From assembly GCF_030272615.1 (NCBI RefSeq), contig NC_081414.1, positions 816,082,396-816,146,395 of the forward strand: a stretch of DNA of 64,000 nucleotides, in the 5' to 3' direction. Source of the DNA: Cryptomeria japonica. Its lineage: Eukaryota > Streptophyta > Pinopsida > Cupressales > Cupressaceae. Both the position numbers and the translations under genes were made by a program. Every line of letters begins with the position of its first letter. The first letter of the stretch is position 1. This document shows positions 12,091 through 23,794 of the stretch, piece after piece. The notes under the pieces are model-generated. The model did not search any database. It was given only the letters and a program-made list of their open reading frames with translations, and was not told the DNA's origin.

Positions 12091-12514
12091 TTCTTTTTAA
12101 CTTCATGATCCATCATCAACAGACATTACGAAAGTGACATTAAAAAAAAAAAAAAAAAATTAGAACTTCAAAAGATCGTCTCTGGACCTACTATTCCTCA
12201 TTTGACGGTCCTACGAATCCACAGATATAAAACAAAAATAGTGCGTAATCTAATTCTATTGAACGCCACGTGTATTTAAATAACAGCAATTGTTATCGAA
12301 TCCTGACACAGGTAGATACAAACAGGTAAATTTTAAGTCAAATAACCACAAAAGTGTACTTTCTGATCTCCGTTGTTTCTGATAGAACTACCTATACGCT
12401 ATGCATAACAGCCAATTTCTCTCAATTGGATTTACATACTCTGCAATTTTCCTATTCAAAGCCGAATGTGATAAGCGTACCCCTAAATTCTCCCCGCCGT
12501 CAATGGTAACGGAA

Positions 12515-13235
12515 AAACCCCTGTGAAATTTCCTAATAAAAAAATTAAAGCACAAAATTTCCTTCAGGAGACTGTTTTGAAAAGAAAAGAGAAAAAATCT
12601 TATGAAGAAGACCTAATTTTGTTGACGGCAAAATCCCTCTGAAATTTCCTAATAAAAAAAGTAAAGCACAAATTTTCCTTAAGGAGACTTTTGAAAATAA
12701 AAGGAGAATGAAGAAGACATAATTGAGATAATATTTATGGCGTTAGTCAGGGTTACATAGGCCCTGTATATTTTTTTATTTACAAATTTGACTGTAAAAA
12801 ATCACCATAAACGCATTCTTACAAAATTTTCGGAAATTTGTGTTGAATTACAGTCAGGCAGAAGAAAATCCTTCTGTAATGGCCGTATGGAAGAGGCTCC
12901 TCGGCTGGATCTACTCAAGAAATTTATAGAGGGAATCTTAAAGCACAAATTTTCCTTCAAGGGACTCTTTTTGAAAAAAAATTGGAAAGAAAAAGAGAGA
13001 ATCTTATGGATAAAACCTAATTAGGATAAGATATTCGGCGTTAGACAGGGTTACATATACTCTGTTTTATTTATTTACAATTTTGACTGTACAAAATCAC
13101 CATGACCGCATTCTGACAATACAAATTACGGAAATTTATATTGCAGTACAGTCAGGCAGAAGAAAATCCTTCGGTAATGGCCGTATGGAAGAGGCTCCTC
13201 GGCTCTGCGATCTTCTCAAGAAATTTCTTAGAGAG
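12515..13235 (-). repeat. Tandem units leading into the short-ORF gene
   Basis: TAAAGCACAAATTTTCCTT and GGCGTTAGNCAGGGTTACAT recur at roughly 110- and 300-bp spacing. The segment 12787-12932 aligns with 13083-13235 and is a truncated copy of the gene at 13152-13379, retaining only its 3' coding end and downstream sequence. Confidence 0.7.
12787..12932 (-). pseudogene. Truncated copy of the short-ORF family
   Basis: On the minus strand this matches the last part of the ORF at 13152-13379 and its 3' flank, including the reverse complement of GGCAGAAGAAAATCCTTC. It breaks off before the start codon end of the family ORF, so no full product is possible. Confidence 0.6.
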
Positions 13236-13379
13236 ATGAGGCGCTTGCAGCACAAAATCATGACAGAAAACTAATTTCTCCGTCAAATTGTAAGACGGTT
13301 TGTGCACATAAACAGTGGTGGTCGTGGCCGCATGATTCCTGTGGTAATCATCAGTCAGGATGAGAGCAATGTCTGCCAT
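13152..13379 (-). CDS. Short conserved protein of unknown function (75 aa), family copy 1
   Basis: The ATG at 13379 sits in a good plant context (GCAGCCATGGC) and opens a 75-aa ORF beginning MADIALILTDDYHRNH, with a central FCHDFVLQ and a C-terminus TEGFSSA. Related ORFs of 75-76 codons start at the equivalent ATG at 18976, 21322 and 46089, all on this strand. A frame of the same length kept in four copies favours real coding. No signal peptide, membrane segment or known domain is visible. A TATA-like box lies about 110 bp upstream. The frame is also open upstream to 13520, but the conserved ATG and TATA spacing favour 13379. I do not recognise the family; it could be a host small protein or the coding part of a non-autonomous repeat. 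Confidence 0.55.
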   Translation of the reverse strand: MADIALILTDDYHRNHAATTTTVYVHKPSYNLTEKLVFCHDFVLQAPHLSKKFLEKIAEPRSLFHTAITEGFSSA

Positions 13380-13486
13380 GGCTGCTTCCGTTAAATGCCG
13401 TGAAAAGTTTTGATACACTTTGTGTGGAATCTTCAGACTCTTCACCGTTTGCTGTGGATGAGTAGATGCTGTGTATGGTATTAGGG

Positions 13487-13493
13487 TTTTATA
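13487..13493 (-). promoter_or_regulatory. TATA box upstream of the short ORF
   Basis: The minus strand reads CCTATAAAACCCT. Start of transcription would fall near 13460, leaving a leader of about 80 nt. Copies 2 and 4 have ATAAAACCCTCAT at the equivalent place. Confidence 0.5.
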
Positions 13494-13549
13494 GGCGCGG
13501 AAATGATGGTGAAAAACCATGGGCTACTTTGCTCTATACGTGGCCATTA

Positions 13550-16057
13550 CCATTCGCTATCTAAGAGCCGCGTTTATTTCTGTATATTGTTTTGTCAATT
13601 AATTTGGGGCCCCGAGCTTGATGATTTTTAAGTTTAAATAAAGAAAAATGGAATATTTACCTATAATATAGGTGGATCATGCTGAAACTAGGGGCTTTGT
13701 GACATGGTTTCTATCACCATGTTGAAATGATGATACATTCCTGATTCCATCCTAAAATAATTGATTTAGATTAAATTATGGTCAATGAAGTTATAGATAT
13801 AGTAATTTTGAATTAGTCGAATTAAATGTAATGGATAGAATATTTATTTTAATTATTAAAATAAATAATTTTGAAAAAGATTTTGGGATTCGGATACCCT
13901 TTGGTGTGGAATGGTGTCTATCTATTTATGTAATGCTTCATATTTTACACAATATAAATGTTTTGTCTTAAGTTTGTGCTTATATATATTTTTTATTTTT
14001 TTATTTTTTTTACATTCATGAATCTTTTTCTTTCATAAATCTAATCTTGCCTATTTTACACTTCTATTTTTATGGTTCATTGAATTCACCTTGTTTGCTC
14101 TTATCTAAATATTAGTGATATATAAATTCATTGAATTCACCTTGTTTGCTCTTATTTAAATATTAGTGTTATATATAAATATCTTGCTCTTATCTAAATA
14201 CTAGTGTTATTTATAAATACATTTGAAAGGTTATTAAAATTGTTAAGGTCTACGTTCTTATAAATCAACCCTAAAATATGGCCCAACTTTTCAATACATC
14301 AAAATATTTTTTTGCGAGAGGACAATAAATTAATGTACTTGAATACATTTAAATATTAAAACATGGTAGTAAGCTATGTAAACATTGTGTTTAGTCTACC
14401 CATAATAGCTAATGAAAAGGAGTGGGAATTTTGGAATTCGAATTTAAATATCTAAATTTCGGAACTACTTTTTTTGGGTGCAAGATCAACCTAAGACAAA
14501 GAGGTGCAAGAATCAAGGTGGAGATGTAAAATTTAGGAATAAATATAATAAATGGATTTATCAAGGAAAATGTATTAGAATGTGTGTATATAGATAGGAT
14601 AAGGTTAAATGTGTGGGAATGTATGTAAATAGGGATGGAGAAAGGATTGGAGAATGATCCTAAACTTTTCACAAGATCTTTGCCATTTTTTAATATGTAA
14701 ATTTTGTATTAAGGCATTCCATCAAAGAATTTCACCATTATATTTTGCTCTTACCTTGAGGTGCATGTGAATCCTAGAATGATTGTTTAAGTTTTAATTT
14801 AATAAATTGAAACTTTTTTCAAAAAGTATACATTGTAATACCAAAGGAGGGAAATGGCTATCTAGTCCTTAGGATGCACAAGTGTATAAATTACCCTCAT
14901 ACACCATAGCTTATGCATTGGTGCATTTTAGGGGTTGGAAAGTTGTTTCCCCAAATGATCTGAATTCAGTGATGAATTTGTAACAATACAAGGTAAGCGG
15001 AAACCTGCAAGTATTGTTCAATAAAATGGACAATAGCAAGAACTCGAAAAGCTAGAGTTGTATGCATCAAAAGTCGCATAATATTATCCAAAACTAAGTT
15101 TTAAACATCACATGGAATTCCAATAGTCTTTGGAATCCAACGGATTCGAAAATGAAGAGTCTATGCAAAATAAAATAACAAACAAATTACATTTTTTTCA
15201 AAAAACTAGGAATTTAGGTATCCCAACTTGGCGGGGCCATAACTTTCGGCTCACGACTCAAAATTCGAAATGGCTTACACCGTTGGAAAGGTCTCGGAGA
15301 GAACTAATTTTAGTCCCTTAACACAATGGCCTTTGGCTTATTGATTTAAGGGATTGGCGGCACTTTCAAACCCAAATTCTACTCTGAAGACCTCCGAAAA
15401 ATGCGATTTACTAAAATGTAGAAAATACCGAAAAATTAGCTTTTCGGTATTTTTTCAATTTTATCACCTCTAGCTTGTTCTAGATCATTCTCGGAAACCT
15501 CTGGATCACAAAAGGAGGGCTTTCTAAACAACCATATTGTCCCTAACTGTGTGATGACGAAGCCACATGAACTGAAACTTTAATAAAAGTTTCCCAAAAC
15601 TTGAAAAAAATTAAATGACCAATGGTTAGAACCATGCCATTACAAAATTTCATATGAAGATATCAACTTATCATCAATCCTTTTAGTTGAGACTAAAAAC
15701 CTATCGAGACTTTAAAAAATAGAAACAAAAACACATCATCTATTGTTCCAAGTATAATTGCCTCCACTTAGTTTAATATCCACAAGATTAAGAAAAGAAA
15801 TATTTTCATAGAAAAACATTGAAGAAGAATCAAATCTACTCGATCCTCCAAGTTTCTCATGAAGAAAAAGAATGGAATTAAAGTCCCCAAGCAAATTTCA
15901 AGAGAGAGAAGAAAAGATTAAACAAACTAAATATGGGACCACAAAGAAACTTTGCCTACAAAATTCGTTGATACATACCATTGAATAAGTAAGTTTAATT
16001 TCTACAATCAAAACATGTGCCTAGCAAAGATAAAGAATGTTTACACACTAACCAAGA
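13550..16057. other. Spacer with minor repeats
   Basis: No gene is supported. TTCATTGAATTCACCTTG begins at 14076 and 14127 with a third partial copy near 14183. The stretch at 15200-15560 is less AT-rich and looks repeat-derived, but I cannot name it. The open frame at 14409-14672 is Ser/Ile/Phe-rich low complexity. Confidence 0.45.
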
Positions 16058-17230
16058 TTAAGGTATAAATCGATAAGGGTTCCACAAACAAGCTAGACCA
16101 CTTACAAAACCCTGTGCATTAACACATTGACATTGACTCCCTTTCCACAACAAAATAGACATAGCCACCATGTTCACAAAAAGGTTTGTTTCTTGAAGGA
16201 AAATAATATTAGATAAATTATGAATCTTGATAAGATCTTGACAACTTTTTGACAAGGGGAGTTGCCTAAACCCCTAGCATATCATGAGATAATAATCATC
16301 ATTGAAGGGGAAGGAAAAGAGAATCTAAAAAATTAATTACTCCATATTAAATTTATGATTTCTTTTAATATTTTTCCTTTCTCTTGAGTATTTTTCTGCT
16401 TTTTAAAGTATTTTTTTCTTTTTAATAATCACATCTTCTTTAAGTCCAATATTATGAAGGACTATTCTCATAGCACAAATTGTAGGTTTCTCAATTGTAG
16501 CATCATTCAAAATGGGATCAAGAGCATTCAAATCAATATCAACCAAATTTGGTCCATCTTGAAGCAGCATTTGCATATCAAATAAGTTTTGGAATTTTGG
16601 TGGTGGTTGATGAGAAGAAATAGAAAGTACTGAGTCTTCATTATCTTAATTATTTTTTACCAAAGTGGGTAACCTTTTTCTAGTTGATGTAGAATCCAGA
16701 TCCTCAATTGACCCTAGAATATCAAATCAATTATTTGAATTTCCCTTAAATAAATCCTCTTTTCATGAATATTAGTCATTCCCCTGTTGTGAGATCACAT
16801 GAGAATAAAATCATTTGAATCAAGTTGTTCAACATTTAGTAGGACCTTTCCTTTTGCTTATCCATTTGCTTTCACCATAGAAACAACTTGTTTGGAAGGA
16901 GCCTAAGAGAAGATATTTAGGCAATTTCTCTACAGATGCACAAACTCATGACACATTCAACATATGAAAGGAGGAGCTTCATTATCCACTTGTTGAATCC
17001 AATTCATATTTCTCAACCTAATTTCTAATTAATTGGGCAAAGGATTATTGAGATCAACCTATACACAAATGTGAGCATATGTAGCTACCTTTCCCTCGAG
17101 TGTCTAATAAGAAGGGTCTAAAGGTTTCCCAAGAACTATTGCTCTAGAATGAAGAATATTTAGTTCTTTTAGCACAATCAGCACCTTGTGGTAAATGTTC
17201 TTTATTCAAGATGGTCAATATAGTTGATCG
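16058..17230 (-). pseudogene. LINE remnant: ORF1 zinc-knuckle region and start of endonuclease
   Basis: Around 17150-16950 the minus strand encodes, with stops, motifs such as VDLNNPLPN, MNWIQQVDNEAPPFIC and MCHEF. These are the region before and within the zinc knuckle of plant L1-type ORF1. The 65-codon frame at 16255-16058 encodes NIIFLQETNLF and GLACLWNPYRF, matching the N-terminal endonuclease of plant LINE ORF2. ORF1 stands before ORF2 as expected. Several stops break both parts and nothing downstream is preserved. Part of the ORF1 piece recurs near 19750-19890 as part of a local duplication. Confidence 0.65.
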
Positions 17231-17513
17231 TAATCTAGGCGGATTGTTTAACCAGATTTACTAGTCCTAATTCAACTAGTTGTTCGAGTTACAGTTGCAG
17301 ATCCAATGCCAGTTGCAGTAGTTCCAGAGTCGGTTACAATTCCAATTGCCCACCTCCCCTGCTCGCCCCAACTTCTATCTACCCCAACCCTTCTCGTCCC
17401 TATTCTTGTTGGTTTGTTGGATAAAATAACCCAATAGTCGACCTACTAAATCAATCGCCTAGCGAATAGGCTTACTCTAGCAAGCTAATTAATTAAGGCC
17501 GCTTTGGAAAATA

Positions 17514-17541
17514 TATCTATCTCTATCTCTATCTCTATCTC
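17514..17541 (+). repeat. TATCTC microsatellite
   Basis: Four to five copies of a six-base TATCTC unit. Confidence 0.85.
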
Positions 17542-18745
17542 CTCCCACCCCCTACACTAGAATTCCCTCCCACCCAAATTATAGCAGTAGTTGAGATGGC
17601 ACTTTGTTCAATGAGTTCTTGATTTAAGTACGAAAAGACAGAGAAGCATAGATCTAGAGTTACTCACATTTTTAGAAAAAGAAAAGCATGAATAACGAAA
17701 CCTCTATTAATTTTTGTCCTGCACCAAAACCAATCGAGGTCTTTTATGCACTCGATCGGCCCCTCCTTTCTTATATAATTGTGCACCAAGAACCCCTATT
17801 GAATCAAATCAAATCCAACAAGCCAAAATTTGATGAACTTGATAGTAAAAATATAACCCTCCTTCAAATGTCTTTTATGTTTATCTACCAATCTAATAAA
17901 AACTACAAAGAAAAACCAGTAACAACTCAAACAACCTTTATATCGCCCTCTAGCTACAAAACCAATTAAAACAAGAAAACAAAGTAACTTGAAAACTCAT
18001 ACAATTCCAAATCAATGCATGTTTAGATAAATAAACACGTCCCAACAATGATTTATGAATTAATAACCACAATAGATCCTTCCACTCTTTTCCAAACATC
18101 CATTTAATCTTGAACTATTCTCCATTCTTCGATCGGTCTTAACATCATGATTGAACTGCAGGAAAAAATGTACGGTGGAACTCTGATTCACCTGAACAGC
18201 ATCTTTAACTGAAATAGCTCCGCATTCATCCGTATAAAAAACCTACTAACATCAATAAAAGAAGCATTCAGAAAACCCCCAAAAATGATCCGCTCACAAC
18301 CAAATGCCACCAAAAAGTTAATACAGGATATTCAGAATGCCATGGAAATCATAATCCGTTGCATGTAAGAGCATGCAGAGCTGGTATTCAGAGCTGAGCC
18401 CGAGTCGAGTCCCTTGTATTTTTTCCATGAATCCATTAAAAAAAAATTCCAAAATCTCAAAACAAATGGGTAAAATTACTCAAATTTATCACCTCTGCAA
18501 TTTTAAATCAGGCCGTTTCTATTCGTCTATTCTTTAAATTTAGTAAGACTGGTTTTTAGAAACTCTTCAAAATTTTCAGAAGTAGGTCTAGAATTTATAG
18601 AATAAGAAATACAAATATAGAAAAAAGTTAACCATGGTTCAGATTGTATAAGCGCATTGGACACAGGACTGAAATTTATTTACAAAAAAAGTATCGCTAT
18701 ACAAAATCACCATGAGCGCTTTGGCTCTGCTATTGAAATTACAGT

Positions 18746-18976
18746 CTAGGAAGAGAAAGCCCCCTCCAAAATGGAGGTAAGGAAAAAGAAGCTTGGCTCT
18801 GGTATCTTCTCGCCAAACTTCCCCTGAAATTTCAGAGAGAGTTAAGAGCCATGCAAGACAAAATCATGCCAGAAAACCCATTTATCTGAAGAGGGTTTCT
18901 GTACATCAATTGTGGTCAGAAAGGGCTTGTGATTCCTGTGGAAATCATCACTCGGAATGAGCGCAATGTCTACCAT
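18746..18976 (-). pseudogene. Short-ORF family, copy 2 (one premature stop)
   Basis: The ATG at 18976 corresponds to copies 1, 3 and 4, and the product starts MVDIALIPSDDFHRNH. A TAA at 18842-18844 replaces the CAA (Gln) found at the same place in copy 3. Beyond it the frame stays open to a TAG at 18746-18748, the family's normal end, giving the family length of 77 codons including the stop. A single C-to-T change therefore explains the break. The upstream ATAAAACCCTCAT is kept. Confidence 0.6.
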
Positions 18977-19170
18977 CGCCGCTTCCGTCAAATGCCGTAG
19001 AATAATTTGAGATACTTTGTGTCGAATCCTCAAATCTCTTTGCCTTATGCTGTGGATAATTGAAAGATATGTCTGGTATGAGGGTTTTATTAGGGTGTGG
19101 AACGGATAAATGAAAACCAGGGGCTACTTTATCTACGTGACCATTACCATACAGTATCAGCATGCAGGTG

Positions 19171-19578
19171 CATGTTTTCATGTCCCTGTTTAGCTTATTT
19201 TGGCTAGCAGCCCCTGCTCATTATTTTTAAGGATTATTTGTGAAGCAGTTGCTTATTTTTAAGAAAAACATCTTAAATTTGTATTAATAGCATTAATACT
19301 AATTTGTGCACTTACAATTTGAAAAAAAAAAATAAATAAAAGCTTTAAAAAAATAGAAAGAAAATTGTGGAGCCATGTGGCGTTTTTGTTAATAAGCAAC
19401 CACTGCTTATTTCCAACCCCCTTTTTGTTCCATAGTTATTTCTAATTCCTAAACAATAGCTGCTCCACCAAAATAGCAAAAGATTCTCAATTATCTTGAC
19501 AATTTTTAAATTGCATGGGAACACTTAACTGCTTAAATTTAAGCAGAAAATAGAGTTAAACAGCCCCATGAGAACATG
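19171..19578. mobile_element. TIR-bearing insertion (MITE-like, about 408 bp)
   Basis: About 25-bp imperfect inverted repeats end it: CATGTTTTCATGTCCCTGTT on the left and the reverse complement CATGTTCTCATGGGGCTGTT on the right. The interior is non-coding with several GCTTATTT/AAATAAGC words. The other copies of this repeat family lack it at the same place, so it is a private insertion. No clear target duplication was identified. Confidence 0.55.
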
Positions 19579-21091
19579 ATGTTAATGAGAGATAAGATGT
19601 GTCCTAATGAAAGATAAGATGTGTCGGCCAAAACCATGGTTTGTACTTTCCAAGGATTGAATGAAATCTCCTTTCTAAATGTCCCCAGCTTGCATTTCTG
19701 CTTAGTCGTTTAAGGTCTGTACTGCTAAAAATAGCATACCCGTTAATCTACTTGTTGAATCCAATGAATTGGACAAAAGATTGAAATCTATATGTACCCA
19801 AATGTGAGCATAAATAAATTACCTCTCAAATATTCGATGGAAAGAGTCTAAAGGTTTCCCAAAAACTGTTGCTACAGAATGAAGAATATCAAGTTTCTAG
19901 AATTTCCATGGGTAATTTAAGAAGACAAACTCAAACTAAAATTGAGAGGGAAGCTCCTCCGTTGGATTAAATCCAACATGCTACATGCTAAGACTTGCTT
20001 AACTGTGAAAATATAACCCTCCTTCGAATGCCTTACAAATCAATCTACCAATCTAATAAAGACTACAAAAAAGAAAACCATCCCTCTAGCTACCATGTGC
20101 CGGAAACCCAACTAAACAAGAAAACGAAATACCTTGAAAAGCATAACTTACATGCATGTTTATAATAATCACATTAGATCTTTCCCACTCCTTTTTTTTC
20201 TAATACCCTATTTTCCTAATTGAGAAAATGAAAAAAAAATTAAAAAGACAGTCACTAGACTGTAGAGGGATTAAAAACAAACTGAACAGCAGCACACAAA
20301 CTTTGTATTTTCATAGTTCAATTCAGTATTTGAGCTGCTGCATTGTATTTTCCTAGTCTAACCTGACTGTTTCATGTTTAAAATTAGCTTATGTGCTGCT
20401 GTTTAGCTGCAATTTATGTTGAACAGCAGCAAAGTATGTTCAAAGTTAGTTTATATGCTGTTGTTGATCTTTTCACTCTCTTGAATGAAAAAAATTATTA
20501 CATTAACAATGCCCACAAGTCGAACTCTCATCGGCCAGAAGAGCATCTTTAAACGAAATACCTATCCATAGCCATCCATATGAAAAACCTACTAACATCA
20601 ATAAAAGCAGCATTCGTTAAACCCCCAAAAAAGATCCGCTCACAACCAAATGCCACAAAAATTTAGAGAGGATATTAAAAATGCTTGGAAATCATAATCC
20701 GTTGAATGAAAGGGCATACAGAGCTAGTATTTAGAGCCGAGCCCGAGTCAAATCCCTTGTGTTTTTTCCATTAATCCATTAAAAAGAACACAAAATCCAA
20801 ATTCTCATAACAAATGGGAAAAAATTACTCAAATTTATCACCTCTGCAATTTTAAAACAGGGTGTTTCTACATGTCCACATTTTAAGTTTAGCACGAGTG
20901 GTTTTTAATCCCTTCAAATTTTCAGAAGTAGGTCTAGAATTTATAGAATTAGAAATAGAGATATAGAAAAAAGTTAACCATGGTTCAGATCGCATAAGCA
21001 CATTGGACACAGGATTGAAATTTATTTACAAGAAAAATATCACTATACAAAATTTCCATGAGCGCTTTGGCTCTACCATTGAAATTACAGT

Positions 21092-21322
21092 CTAGGAAGA
21101 GAAAACCCCCTCCAGAATGGCCATAAGGAAGAAGCTGCTTGGCTCTGGTATCTTCTCGCCAAACTTCCCTTGAAATTTCACAGAGAGTTGAGAGCCTTGC
21201 AAGACAAAATCATGCCAGAAAACCCATTTTCCTGAAGTGGGTTTCTGTACATCAACATTGGTGAGAGAGGGATTGTGATTCCTGTGGAAATCATCAGCCA
21301 GAATGAGCGCAATGTCTGCCAT
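21092..21322 (-). CDS. Short conserved protein of unknown function (76 aa), family copy 3
   Basis: The ATG at 21322 (context GCGATGGCAGAC) opens a complete 76-aa ORF. It begins MADIALILADDFHRNH, has VQKPTSGKWVFWHDFVLQGS in the middle, and ends MAILEGVFSS. Length and both termini match the copy at 45859-46089. An in-frame ATG five codons upstream (21337) is less likely because it is not the shared family start. The upstream frame at 21617-21372 resembles the 5' extension seen in copy 4 but is in a different frame, so any longer product is broken here. Role unknown. Confidence 0.55.
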   Translation of the reverse strand: MADIALILADDFHRNHNPSLTNVDVQKPTSGKWVFWHDFVLQGSQLSVKFQGKFGEKIPEPSSFFLMAILEGVFSS

Positions 21323-21661
21323 CGCTGCTTCCGTCAAATGCCGTAAATTTGAGAATACTTGTGTTGATTCCTCAGATCTCTTTGCCTTGAGCTGTGGATA
21401 ATTGAGAGAAACGTCTGGTATGATTGGGGTGTAGAACGGATAAATGGAAACCAGGGGCTGCTTTATCTACGTGGCCATTACCATACAGTTTCTGTAGGCG
21501 GGCGTTTTTATTTAAACTTACTAATAGCGAGTGATAATGATGTGTCGGCCAAAACCATGGTTTGTAGTTTCCAGGAATTGAATGAAATCTCCTTTCCAAC
21601 ATTTCCCCGGGTTGCATTTACTGCTTAGTCGTTTTTGTAATGTTAAAATTAGCATACCCTG

Positions 21662-22600
21662 TTAGGGAAGAGGGGTGAATAAATTAATGTTTTTAATTAC
21701 ATCTATGAGGTCGAGTAATCTATGAGATATACGGGTAGTCAGCAAAGAAAAGCATGCAGAGTCCAAAATACCATGTTTAAATCTCTTTTTCTTTTGAATC
21801 TTGGATTTTCTATTGTATATCTTGATCAAGAAATCTACAACTCTTATTATCTTATCTTCTTCAAACAAATTACTCAAGTTGTTCACCTTTGGTGTCGCAA
21901 TAAAATTAATTTGGATATCCTTGTAAGTTGAATACTCTATGATGTAATGCCATTCTATCTCCACCACTTCTTTAGTGCAATAACTACGTTTTTTGTTTGC
22001 CCACTCCTATTTAGGTATTATCCATCTTCAGGTTTCACATCTAAGTTGGTGCGAACTAGTTCTTATCTGAGTGATTACCATTTTTGCTTTCCATTTTATT
22101 TCCATTCCTATGTAGGTCTTTTGTGTATGGTCATATGTAGGATTGAAATGTTTGATATAGTATTCATTTTTCCTTCTAAGCGGTCCTTTTCACATGCTCT
22201 CTTTTAATTTTCCTTGCACATAGTTTTTAATTTCCCCATTGTTATTTGGACATTCACTTATGCAATACCCCAATTATTCATCCATTTGATGTTTTGTTTC
22301 ATCCACGTACTCTTCATTCTTTCTAATTTCTCTCCAACTGTCATTTTTGGCCAGCGATGACTCTCCATGTTATCTAATCTTCTTAGATAACTTAACAACC
22401 AGAACATAGTTGATGCTTCAACAAGGAAAGCCCCAACCTCCACCTACATAATCTCGTAAGGAAAAGTTGATTTAATCTTGAGGCTATTTGTGATTAAATA
22501 TTTTTGTAATCTTTCTATTTGTCTCCATTTTCTTACTAAAGAATTGCTACCCCATACTTCACATCCATATAGCGTTTATAGGACCTGTGTTTGTTATGTG
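21662..22600 (-). pseudogene. 3' end of a non-LTR retrotransposon reverse transcriptase ORF
   Basis: Reading from 22600 leftward, the minus strand encodes GCEVWGSNSL, WRQIERLQKYLITNSLKIKS and VEVGAFLVEASTMFWLLSYL, then LDNMESHRWPKM. Farther on are IRTSSHQLRCET and VEIEWHYIIEYSTYKD, ending in a 101-codon frame at 21662. This is the post-RT thumb and C-terminal region of jockey/RTE-like elements, as I know the family. Stops and at least one frame change make it dead. The RT palm, endonuclease and 5' part are absent. Confidence 0.6.
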
Positions 22601-23789
22601 GAAGAATATGTAATGTGTAGTGGTTACATGGAATTTAGTTAAGCCTATGTTGGTGACAATCTTTTAACATTGCTTTCGTTTTAGTCATTTTTATGGGATG
22701 TAAAATTGATTCAATATTAATATCAAGGAGTTTGGGAATGAATCTTAAATTTTGAGATAAAATTTTAAATTCAAATTTGTTTGGTTTCTTTTATTAATCA
22801 TTGTGAGTTGATCTAACATGTTTTGTACAACACATTGTTGGGCCATGGTATTTAAAGACATTTATTTGTGCGCTTAAACATAATAAGGAATAATAAGCAA
22901 AAATAAAATAATTAATAGAATAATTTTACCTGAATTTAAGGGTACTAAATGAATTGAATTTGTATCATCATATAGGTCATCTACATGTCTATTAATGTTG
23001 TCTTTGATATTTCTCATCATTGTTAATTATTTAGTTTGTCAAGGGATTTGACATAGGAACCCATTCACTTATCAAGTTGGCAAGTTCCACAATGTTGTCT
23101 CTAAACACTATCTTGATTTCTTAGATATACATCGATCGAAGATAAACATATACTCAAAGAGCATCTTCTATTATATCTTTCTCATACATTCTACATCAAG
23201 TTTGCAATGGTGGGGATCATTTCCAAAGGGCATGAGATTGATCCTTAGCTTTTTGTGCCAATTCAAACTTTAAAATATTCATCAAACTAGAGCAATTAAT
23301 TTTCCAAGGGCAAAGAATTTTAGAAGAGTGTCAACATCACTTATACATCACCAATCTTATAGCTAAGTGCACGTATCCTCCTATTTAACTATCACAATTA
23401 TTTAAATTCTATTATTTCTCCCAATTCTATTATCTATGTTAATTGTTTACCAATTGAGTGTATTTGTTTAATTAGCCTTGAGAGTTTATATAAAGCATTA
23501 CTCTTTTCACTTTTTTTGGTAAATCCAACATTGTTGAAAACATGTTTTCCCTTAGGGTTTCTTCTCATTAGGGTTTCAAAATAAATTATTTTATTTCTTA
23601 TATTTCATATTATATCTTTCAAACTTTTGATTATTCTCGTGTGCATGATTAATTATTGCCTATCTTTTTAAGATTTTGCTTGTTATTACTTCATCTTACC
23701 TTTTTCCTAACCTCCCACCCCATGCTTTGGCCTTTAGGGTTGAGTGTTGCACTTGTTTCACATGTAATTATTGACTAATTTTTGTCTTT
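22601..23789. other. Spacer, no gene seen
   Basis: AT-rich sequence up to the target duplication of the 18-kb gypsy element. Its continuation across the insertion is 41951 onward. Confidence 0.45.
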
Positions 23790-23794
23790 GATGT

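Larger units (their letters stand above)
16970..21660. repeat. Tandem segmental duplication (two diverged units)
   Basis: Unit A (about 16970-19745) and unit B (about 19745-21660) share, in the same order, the LINE ORF1 fragment, a CTACCAATCTAATAAA block (17880 and 20045), a TATCACCTCTGCAATTTTAA block (about 18490 and 20840), the short ORF, and TGTCGGCCAAAACCATGG (about 19622 and 21541). Offsets vary between about 2.1 and 2.8 kb because each unit has private insertions. In A these are sequence around 17190-17830 and a TIR insertion at 19171-19578. In B it is a stretch near 20200-20520 with CTGCTG words. Confidence 0.7.
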
